Part shown: one piece after another, positions 34,364 to 46,300 of the stretch
Numbering within the stretch: the first letter of the stretch is position 1
How the letters are laid out: each line of letters starts with the position of its first letter
Origin: Allolobophora icterica
Lineage: Eukaryota; Annelida; Clitellata; Crassiclitellata; Lumbricidae
Direction of reading: 5' to 3'
Assembly: GCA_963556255.1 (NCBI GenBank)
Contig: OY744606.1
Coordinates: 73,401,252 to 73,465,251, forward strand
DNA length: 64,000 bases
Made by a program: the position numbers and the translations under genes
Notes under the pieces: model-generated
What the model was told of the DNA's origin: nothing
Databases searched by the model: none
What the model saw: only the letters and a program-made list of their open reading frames with translations

Positions 34364-37300
34364 CTGTTCACAGATGAACGATGACAAACAGGTATGATAT
34401 TGGTGATAAAAAGATATCCACGCATTATATTACAAGTAACCTCACAACATATTGTAAGTGTAGATTTTCACCCTCTGTCTTGCTTTTGAAACTTAACTGG
34501 TGGTATTTGGAATTTAAAAAAATTAACAAAAGCAGACCAAGACTGCACTGGATAGACAACATGAGTAAGGACATAACAATACCAAGACTAACACTGAGAG
34601 GAGCACTCGACCTGACAAATAACTGAGGACAGTGAAGAACATTTATTAGTATCCATCACCGCCAAATGGCTGGTGCCAAGAAAAGGTGATGATGAGGAGG
34701 ATTTGGAATTTAAGTAGTCATATAAAATCAAAGAATTTCCACAAAGTGGTGCTGCTGCAACATGTTTGAAAAAAGTGAATTAATTACAGATGGTGCAACC
34801 GGGCCATAGCAGCTTAGATTTGCTTCAATCCCAATCTAATCATTATTATTACACATTCATTAAGTGCCATGCATCAGTTGATGGTGCTCAGCAATTGTGA
34901 GTGAAGGACTCGCTCACAGTCCCTACACAGCAACCATCTCACAGCGGGACCATCTCACAGCGGAGGAGTCAAATCCGTACTCTCCACATTAAAAGGCGAG
35001 GGATCTAACCAATCGGCTCTAATGTCCCATGTTGTTAGCCTGGGACAAGTCTAGCAAAAAGCCGTATTCCAAGGAGCACTGGTTGATAATCAGGCATGAC
35101 ACACAGACTGATGCCACTGTCTTTGAAACATCTGCACAGACGATCTCTGTGCGTGTTCCGTATGTGCTCTAGATGTCTCAATGTATTTTTCATATTAGAA
35201 GGAACAGTCTGGAACACCATACGGAAGTTCCTATGATGACAAAATTGTCAGATGTAGCCAGAAACAAAGAAAGCTGTGATTTCTTTACCTGGTGACACGT
35301 TGGATTCTTGGTTATAGACATTGACGGATGGCCCAGCTGAATAGTCAGTTCCCTAATAAAGATTAAGACACTGAACATAATTAACAAATATTTTATGAAA
35401 ACAATATCTAAACATGCCTAGCAGATTAGTAATGTTAGTCGCACATGTTAATAAACTTTCACTAATTATAAATAAATGCATTACTCTTTAAATATTCACA
35501 GACTCCAGTTTAAACCTGGACAATACTATACAGCCTTTTATGAACCTCTCGAAGGTATTCATTTCCTCCCTCAACAATATAACAGTTCGGTAAGACTGTA
35601 AAGTTTACCCGGTCTTATCTAATCCTCAAGTTGACAGTTACTGTAATACAACAGCAATTACTTACAAGTTCTATTCATAAACTCCAGTTAGATAATATTA
35701 CTATTTGAATAGTTATCTAGATTACCACTGCCATGAACCTCTTGAACGCATTCCGCGTCTGCCTACCATGCAGCAGTACAGTAACAATAAAAAGTTTATC
35801 CAGCCTCATCTCTCGTTCATTGGTTCTAGACATATATGTCCTAAAGCGCAACCACTTGTACCACTCACAGAATCCAGCCTCAGTTCTCTTCCATACCACA
35901 TGCCCTAAACATACATATTCTACAGAGCAGCAACCCACTGTTCCATTCACAAAATCCAGCCAAACCTCTCTTCCATAGTTGCTACGCGTCCAAGACGAAG
36001 ACTGCTTGGAGGTGGAGCACGATCCAAGAGACGAGTTCTGGATCGTCCTTCTACTCAAAGCGTCCCCTCCAGCCGCTGAACTGGCTGCATTCTGTGTTGA
36101 AGACGATCCCGGATATTTGATGATTGACGAAGTGCCATAGCCATAATTCTGTTGCTGAGTCACTGTTGGTGAAACAAAAGATGATTAGATATCTCCATTC
36201 TCTGTCAACTTATACCATTACTTCTGATATCATAATTAGCAAAGGCATATACGTACGCATGAACACGTGTATACCAGCAAGTATGTCCAGAAACTATGTA
36301 TGAATGAAGACCTTTAACCTTTTCAGTACCTCAAAAAAGAGCTGCTCAGATACACACATACATGAAACCAATCGGCCTTTAAGCTACTCAACCAGAATCT
36401 TGAGCAACCTGGAAGCAACTTCTACTTTTGAGCGCAATAAAGCATGTCTAAATCTAACCGACTATCATAACTAGAAACACAATGACAGATGGAAACTAAC
36501 TGCATAGCGGTGACTGTAGCACATGACCATAGACATGTGAAAACCGATTGTCCGTGTCCATCTGTGCCATGCTGCTTGTATCCATGTTGTTCGTCGCATA
36601 GTTTGCGGATGGCTCCACTTCATCAGCATTTGGATCAACAGCCGGTGTCAGTATGCTGTTACTTGGCCTACAGATGTAACTGCTATATTAAAAGTATGCA
36701 ATCTACGCTATTCAGGTCTAAAACTTAAGACTCATCTTTTTCAACTCCCTTACCTACTTTAGCCCGAAATCTGGTTTGACTGAAATTTCATTCGCAAGTG
36801 AATAATGCTCAAGAAATGAGACAGCTGCTATTACCTTCTCAGAGGCTCTAAAGTGAGCTAATAAAATGACCAGTCAAATTATGCTAAAAGACTAAATGTC
36901 AAATCAATGAAAAGACGTATGGTGCCCAGATAAATAAATACACACATATGCCCTAGACGTAAACAAAGTCGATGGAAAACTCACTTTCAAGTGCCTTCCA
37001 AAAGAAGCATTTTGTAAGGTACGTAAAAGGTACTATAAAACTTCCAGATATACAATTTATACTTAAGTGAATCTTCTGGAAATATCACTTTCCGGTACCC
37101 TGGTAACTAAGACACTCTTAAAATTCCCAGACACAAGCAATGCAACACGACTGAAATTTGATAATGCCCTTACAAAGTTCAAAAGTGAGCAACGAAGCTG
37201 GGCAACACGAAACATCAAGAACCATAAGCAGCCTGAAAGCGGTAAGGTCTCTGTTGAGCATGAAAGATAACAGCGTCACAAGCACAAGGAGGTTACAGAG

Positions 37301-40300
37301 CTCCGGATGAGGGACCAGCAAATGTGAATGAACGCCAGACAAAGACAAGACATGTATACACACATACCTTATGACCTTATGCGGCAACCTCTCTCTGCAA
37401 CTTCTGCTCATCCTTTGCGCTCTACTGACCATCTTGATCTCTTTGTCCCTTGTACTAGGACCACTCTGCCCCAACATCGAGCTTTTGTTGTCACAGGTCC
37501 CTCTGCCTGGAATGGTCTTCCATCTCGACTTCGAACTAAACTCATGATGGGAATCTCCCCTGCATCTACTCGCTTGCTCAAGACATCTCTGTTTCCACGG
37601 GGCTCATACACTGAAAGCCCCTCTGAATAGTTTATACTGCGAAAGGTGCCATATAAATTACTAGATACGATACGAAACACAACGTCGTTTTACATTTGTT
37701 AAGGAATGAGACTGAGCGTCTTACTTGGCACAGCTGTTTGTACAGACAATGTACTCCACTTCATCCGTATATGGATTCTGGAAGCATAGACTGCTCGTCC
37801 GCAGCCAGACCCATTCACGGCTCTTGGCACAAAACCGGTAAACAACGGACATCACCTGACCCTTGAGCTTCAAAACTGAAGAACACAGCATTACAGCAAT
37901 TATAATTAATCAACCATAATAAGGCAACAGTTATCCTAGCATTGTTCACTTATTAATTAAATTTTGTGATAAATGACTTTAACAACTTTGTAAGGTACTT
38001 AAAAGGCATATGGCATCTAGATACATACATACATAAGAATAAGTTAAATACACATTAACTGCATCATACCAAGTTCATTTTGAATGAACCCAGTTTTTGC
38101 AAAATTATTCTGCACTTCTCTCTCTGATCCGAGGTGCCTTCTTGTGTCATCAAAATGTCAAATAACTAAAAGTAATTTAATATCCTGAAAATGTAATTCA
38201 AAATGTCCACCAAATAAAATGTCAAAAATTAAATGTCATTAAAATGTCAAGTCATTTAAAATGTCAAATAATTAAAAATTTCAGTCTAACATAAGCAAAC
38301 ATAACTGTCAATTAAAAATTAAAAAACCTATTCAAATATCAAATAAATGAAACTGTCATTCCTCTGCTTGAAATCCAGTAAAAATTCAGAGACTTTCATC
38401 ATGATCATCCTTTGATTAGTCTTTTACAACTGGCGACATTCACCTTGTTCGAATGTTTCCTTCATCTGAATCTGATCTTCCGGATGATAGAAATCAAACA
38501 CTGATTTTCCCAACAGTTCTTGCGGCTGGTAACCGAGCAATGTAGTCACTCTGTGCCGTTAAAACAACAAAAGTAAATTATAAAAAAATTAAAACAGTAT
38601 CCTCCCTTTCACCAATGCAAAAACACTTTAAGTATTTATAGTAAGTATTATGTATAAGTATGTGCACAGTTTTAGAGCACTTTAGAGCACCTCACAAAAG
38701 CACTTTACATGCATGACTGATGCTTACTGGACAAAGCAAGAGAGAAATGTAACCAAACACAAATTAATATCCTGCTGGGCATCAGGATCTTAAAGGCTCC
38801 TTAAGGGGTCAGTGGCTTTGTGTAGCCCTTTACAACTAGTAAAGGATACATTGAACTGATTGATTCTTATCCATAAGATTCTTGTCTTTGCTGTCACCCA
38901 CTCACCATCATCCCCAGGTTCCTCTACTTATCATCCCACAAGTTTTCCCACTCTCCACTCCAAATTAAATTCCCACCTCTTCCAGAAGTCATACCTTAAT
39001 CCACCCAATCTTTTACCTTCCAAGCATTCCCGTCCTCAACGAAACCCACGTTAGCAACTACTCTGCCTCCTCTCTCTGGCAACTGAACTTGGACCTTCCC
39101 TTGACCATCTCTGGACAACCCCTTTCACTTGATGCAGTGCTCGTGAGTAAGCTGGTGCCATGCACACACTTAGCTTTATAGATGCACTTTAGAAATTTGA
39201 AGTTTCTGAATTATGATGACGATTACGATTACATCTACAGATGAAAAAATAAACATCCCAAAATGCACTGATTGAAATTTTATCTGCTTACCGATGGTCT
39301 ACAAAGGTGACTTTTCCGTCAACACCATGTCGCGTGATGAACTCGGAGTTGGAATTGCATTCTGAGAGATCGCTACAGTTGGGCATACTGGTCACCTGGA
39401 GCCGGCCAATCGCCACAAGGCAGCAGTGGGCATTCGAATGATTCTCCTCCTGATCAACTCGATCCACTGAATTACCTGCACACAAAACGAACATATCAAT
39501 CCAGGTAAACCAGGCAACTGCAACATTACAAATTTTGTGTCTATCCTCAACAAGGGTCTTCTACAAGTCAAAACAAAATGCAAAGAAAGCAGTCAAAGTA
39601 GAGAAGCTGTTGACTTTCAAAACCAGGAATATGATAAGCAAGTAAGTAACAAGCCAAGCAACTTGCCTGAGGCAAGTTTCGACAAGATCCATCTAGCCAC
39701 TTTCTTGTGCTATTATAAACAACACAGCATTGGATGCAGGACATGCAACTCTCACACACCTACTTGACAACACCCCCCACACATCTAAGCCATTGTTCCA
39801 CATTATTCTAATGCAAAGTGGTAAAGTAAAGTTATATACCTATCTGATTTCAAACAATGGTATGTGCTGTAAAAACGCCTTTAGTAACATCTGCGTGAAA
39901 ATCGTTTGCATGTTAACCATTATAAAATGACAAAAAAGCTACAAGTTATGTAATCAATTTGGTGAATTTCAATACATTTACTAGGAAAAGGCATCTAACA
40001 GTTTTTCAGTTACCATTTATGTTGTTACAAGTAACTTAAAAAAGCTTCTTTGGGCTGCTTACCAACGGTTGCTGGTGGCCAATTTCGCACATAGCCAGTT
40101 ATGTGAACGACAGCATAGTGCCGACCATCGTTCGACGGCCCGAGGGTGTTGTGCTGACGAATACGAACCGTATGTGATGCGGTCATTGGATCGACTGTCA
40201 CATTTCCTATTCTCATTCGTATTATGAAGCCACGACGTGAGCCAAGACACAACCTCATGTTACCTTTCATGTTAAATTGACAGAAAATCATGTTACTTTA

Positions 40301-43300
40301 GCATTAACATAACAACTTCATACTAATTTTAACAAACATGCATTCACAAGCTCAGTTTATTTTGTGGTTTTAACAGATTTCTGACAAGATCCATAATAAA
40401 TGGTTGATCACTGTCATATTAAATTGTTATTATTAAACAGATACTTATAACACCCACAATTACACCAAATCCTCAAAGGTGGCTGCATTAACTCTACAAT
40501 ATTCATCAGTCATAGAGTTACTGATGGAGTTTCTAGAATACAAGAATGTAGGGCCCAATTCTGTAGATGATCAATATAAGATGAAAAATCAACTTTCAAA
40601 GGTAAATCACTCATTAACGGCACACTGTAGTACAGTCATTAATAACAACGGTCATTGTCTACCACACTATCCCTTTCTTTTATACGAAAATTAAATTTAA
40701 ATCAGAATATAAACAAAACCTCTCTCACTTCTAGACACTTACAATAGCCCTTTCTAAGTACCTCACTGCAGAGCTGCCTGTGCCAAACTAACTGATGTTA
40801 AAGCTGACGCTAATTACAAAACTAAACAGTAAACGCAGTTCACAACTACATACTACTCTCCTTCCTTTTAAGAAACGAAATGTAAATGATAGGATGTACG
40901 AGAACTTACTTTGATGGCCATCTTTTTTAACAGTGCCCGCTGCAAAATGAAAGGAAACAAAGGGTAAACTTTACTACACATGTAAATCACAAAGCCACAA
41001 GAATTGTATAAATTAAATTCATCCAGATTAAAATATAAACTTATTTGCAATTTTCAATCCAAATACATACCCAGGAAATTTAAAACATACTGCCAATCAA
41101 TGCAAAAAATACAGGGACAAATTAAATGTAATCTGTGACTCCAAATATACAACAATGCTTCAAATATTTGAAATTTTCTGTAACTAATTGTATTGTACTT
41201 CAGCCACAAGTGTCTAGTGATCTCCATTATTATTCTCACAACAGATATAAGATATTTAAGTTACCTAACTCTGAAATTGCGAAGTATTCACTACGTATAA
41301 ATTTTGACCACAAATGGGTAATATTGCTTTCTTTCATGCAGAGTTATGTATGTTCAAAGGTACCTTTCATGTGTCTAACTGAAAAACTGCATGAAAACTC
41401 AATATTAACCTAAAATAATCCTCAAGAAACTCACTAACACGATGTTGGGTACAGTATTGCTGTACAGTATGACTTTCTTGCATTACATTACCATAAATCA
41501 CACCACATTAGACCAGTCTTGTTGTCCTCGAGACCAAGGTCTTGGTCTCGAGTGCACTCGAGTTCGTTTTTAAAAGTCTTGGTCTTGGTCTTGGTCTTGA
41601 GGTTCAAGGTCTTGGTCTTGGTCTTGGTCTTGAGGTTCAAGGTCTTGGTCTTGGTCTTGAGGTTCAAAGTCTTGGTCTTGGTTTTGCAAGACCAAGACCA
41701 AGACTTTTGTCAATATGAACATTCATTAATTTTAACAAACGGCAAGAATTTTAAAAATTTATGAAACAATTACTCATGCAGTTATTGCTTTAGTATTTAC
41801 ACGGTATGAATGAGGCTTCACTGTTGTTTTGGACAATTAGGCCTATTTTGATTTCCGGTTATTTTACCATGGAATGATTTCAAAACAGACTCATGATTAA
41901 TTTGTACATTTACATCCGGTTCTTGAAAAGCTGCTTTGTGTGCTAGAGATTTCAGCACTTGTAGACCGTGTTTTTCACATGGCAGAATTTTTATGAGGCC
42001 CCACAGGTCACGTCTTGGTCAGAAAATTCTGAGCAAATTGGTTTTTATAAAATTCAACAGGAATTTGGAATAACATTTCGCATGAAGGACTTTTGTAAAT
42101 ATGAATTCGGAATTCTCTGCAGTCTCCATTTAGAGTTGTTTTGCTTGAATAAAAGAAAAAACTCATGTTTTCGTTAAAAATAATGAGTAGTCCGACAGGA
42201 CAATTTTTAGTAAGGAATAGAAGTCTGGATACGACTGTGATGTCTTTGGGTCTTGGTCTCGGTCTTGGTCTTGAGGTTCAAGGTCTTGGTCTTGGTCTTG
42301 AGGTTCAAGGTCTTGGTCTTGAGGTTCAAGGTCTTGGTCTTGGTCTTGAGGTTCAAGGTCTTGGTCTTGGTCTTGAGGTTTAAGGTCTTGACAACAAGAC
42401 TGCATTAGACTACATGAAACCAACAAAAGCAAGATCTGCGTACGCTTAAATTTAATAATTGATGCTATTCATCACACGTTCAGCCGATTGTTGCTGCAAT
42501 CTAAAAAAGAATTCACTAACTTTTTAGGTCCAGGACTCGGCTGGAATTCTGCGATTCACTGGTTGACAACTGTTCCCTTAACTTCTCCACATCTTCTGGA
42601 TGTATAAGTTCGTAAAGATTATTTCCAAACCATTCGGACTGTCAATTCACACACACACACACACACATATACATTTCAGTAATAAATATCATCTTTATGT
42701 TCTGCTAGTACGGTATATAATATGTTCAGATAAACTTTTATCTTTAAGCTTACTGGTCAGTATATGTTTTAGTTAATTAGTATTTATGCATGTAACTGAA
42801 TAATTTAAAAGTGCATTCCAAGTAATTCTCAAGCCGTCAAGGGACGAGACAGAAACCAGTGGTGGAAAGAGACAAACTGAAAAGCTGTATCCTAGAGAAA
42901 AGCCAACTTTAGAAGTTGGCTTTGTCAAAAGTAAACAAGCTGAATTTGACTCTAGTTACCAATGCAGTGCATGATAGTCCAGTGGTTAGAGTGCTGGACT
43001 GTCAACCAAAAGGTTGGGGTTAAAATCCCGGCCATAGAGATTTATTTCAAGATTTTGGCTCTACCTGCGCCCCCCCCCCCTAGTCAACTCAGCTATAATG
43101 AGTACACTGAACATACACGGTTAGTGGGAAGAACAGATGGCGAGGAAGAGGACTAGCCACCCGCCATCATATACTGAAGCTAAGAAAAATGAAGTCCCTA
43201 ATACTTCATACCAATGGCCGCCTCTCAGGGACTAGTTTGAGGAGCTGCTCTGTCTTCTTCTATTTAAAATATTACATCAAAAGCACAACTCATACTTTTA

Positions 43301-46300
43301 ACTTAAAGCAAACACCTCAGAAAGCATACCTGTGCATGGCACAACACTGCTGTAACAGAGTCTGAAACGTAGATAACGCGTCCAGTGTCACACTGGATGA
43401 CGAACAAAAAGCCATCGGTTGCCTGCACAAAAGAGAACTCATTCTCAACAAAGCACAGCTTCTTTCTATGACTCCAAGTATGTAAGTAACGATGTAAGTA
43501 TGCATCTGGTCATTTTTATATATGACGGCTACAGTATGAAAAACTTGAGTAAGAAGTTATTTCACAGTTGCTTTACATATTTGGCTGATGCTTTATTCTT
43601 TGATAATTAGAAAATGTAAGGAACAAGTCATAAACAAGAAAAAGTAAATAAAACAAAAATAAGAGAAATTTTAGATTTTCCAAGGGTGTCTGATGTGGCC
43701 AGTCGCATCACAACAACCTTGGTCGAATAGTAGACCAAGCAAATATAAAAGACATAAAAAGTAAATGGAGAGGTGTCCAGTCTACCTCTAAGACCAGGTG
43801 CTTCAGTTCTTGATCGGTGAGAAATGATGGTTTGTATGAATTATCTGAACGAGACACAGATGGTCCTAAAGAGAAAATAGATAAAGACATTATTAAAATC
43901 GTTATTAAAAGCATTGGCTGGCCTTCTGGGTTCTCCCCGAACTCAGACCAGGTTTTGGCATGCTTAGAAATAAGCAGCAGTTGATACCTAATGTATAATT
44001 TTAGTTACATTAATTACATCATAGTTTCATGTTCTAAAAGTCTTTTAATACAAAGAAATAACTATATTCTAATTACATTTTTATAAAGAAATTTTCCAAA
44101 CAGATTAATTACTGATAGATAAAAACAGATACCGTAACCACAGAATCTAACAAACACTTAGCCATTTATTCACCAAGTCCTAAGCTATTCCAGAAATAAA
44201 AAAAAAACAATGAGAGAACTTAAACCACTAAAGGAATTCGATTTAATTACAGGAATCCAAAATAAAAATAAAAATCGAAAACCAAGAACTTTATTCTAAC
44301 TATAAAGCAGAAATTAAATTCCTCAATTAATCATGGAATGCAATGGTAACACAGAACTTTAATTGTAGCTATAGAATGCAATTGTGCACATGGACGGCAA
44401 TTTCAGCACAGTTGAAGCCTTGAAACAGATCAACCTGTAGTGTTTTCTTGCCAACTGGAACATAAAGACACAGGAGAAAAGAGGAAGACATGAGCAGCCA
44501 GTTACCCTGCAGACTCTTCATATGCGCCACCGCTAGCCTCAGAATCGTCAGTTTGTCGGGTTTACGAGCGAGAGTGCTGCAAGCCGGAACCATGTCACAG
44601 AGCTCATTCACGTAAGAAGCCATTTTGGTTCTTCTCCTCCGTTCGATCTCGCAGTGGCTTTCCCTACAGGAGCACAATGAGAACACCATCATACATCAGA
44701 GCCACTCAAAATTTTGAATGTCAATATAGACATTTTGACTGGCTGACATCCAGGCTTCAGATTTTCAGTCTCATTTTGCACAGTAGCTGCAAGCTGAAGC
44801 AATGCCTGTGAAACAACTCTCAGCTGTTACTGTCCTGCTAACGAAAGACCTGTTACACTGAAACTGGACTGACAACATATAAGAATAGTCCATGAACTCA
44901 TTTCACTTTTCAAACAAGTTTGCTCACAAGTATGGAGAAACTTTCCCAGACCTATGTGTTGTCCACAAAGAAAGAAATGTGTACCACAGACTTCATTTGG
45001 GAATTATTATTATTATTTATTATAACTATTATTATTAATTAGCAAATTCAAACGGTGTCACTTTCTAATGCACAAGGCATAAACTGATGGAGGTCTGAAA
45101 TCAAACTGCAATCTGGTCAATATCTAGAGAGTCAGCCCACTACACTTAGCAGCTCTCTACAGTTTAGCATAAGGGTATGTTGTTATTTGCATCATCAAAA
45201 AAGATGCAGTTTTGAAGTTGTTATTTCAGCTCTAGAATGACCTGATATATTGCAGGTACATTCCAGGGACTCACAGAGGCTCTCTGAAGAGGCAGCTGTT
45301 CAAGCATAACAAAACTTGAGACTTCTTCATAATACAACAGCAGAGCTCCCTATGCCAAGGCGTCCTATATTGGTTAAATAATACCACCTACACAACACAG
45401 ATTAAAAATATTTCCATGCAGAGCGATTTGATAAAAAATATTTCTACTTTCTATGTGCATTAAAATGACAACATTGCTTTGTGGCTACGAAGCCTGCACA
45501 TGGGTCAGATTTGATAGATCTGGCAGAGGCATAACTTTGGTCTAAAAAGTGGGGGTCACCAATTTCTTACATACACGAAGCAATGCGGAGACTGCGACCT
45601 CTGGGAAGGCACAATAATAAATATTGATTGGCATTGTTCAAAAAGTAGGGGTACGGTACCCCCGTCCAAAAAGTGGGGGATACGGGTACCTTCATACCCC
45701 CCCACAAAGTACACTTATGCCATGTGGGTTAAACTCTATACTAATATAGGACTGCTATGGTTGTGTTTGAGTAACCTACTGTAGAACTCGTGCATTCCAC
45801 TGGTCAAGATATAAAGTGGATGATACAGTGGTCTAGGTATCTGACAGATAGCTATACTTGCTTGGTTGCCTTTGCGTTACAAAACAACATAATTTTAACC
45901 TGTAAAACTATATTCCATAAAAAAGAATAAGGTGGCAGCTGTGATACTCACATTGCGGCTCTTCTGTCCAAGTAAACCATACAAGATAAAAACAACACCG
46001 AAATATACCATACATTCAGCGATGATTACATCAAGATAAAACCTCCATAAAAATTACAATACTACTGAACTACGATAGATAGAGACAATCCACCAAACAG
46101 GTATGGTACCGACCAAATAAGTTCATAGTAACTACTGTAATATTACTAAACTTGTAAAGTTTACTATCAGAAATAAGATGAAGAGCTGAACGTCATATTC
46201 TATTGCATCAACTTACACAAAATGATCTAAACTATTGATAAATAGAACCAAATTCAGCTTACCTGGCAAGCCGGTCCTTTTCAGAATGGTCAGAATCCTT

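Noticed and set aside
42962..43030. Possible functional tRNA gene
   Set aside because: The boxes are degenerate, stem pairing is poor and it is joined to a SINE-like body; likewise the tRNA-like heads at 27245, 34990, 55170 and 62280.
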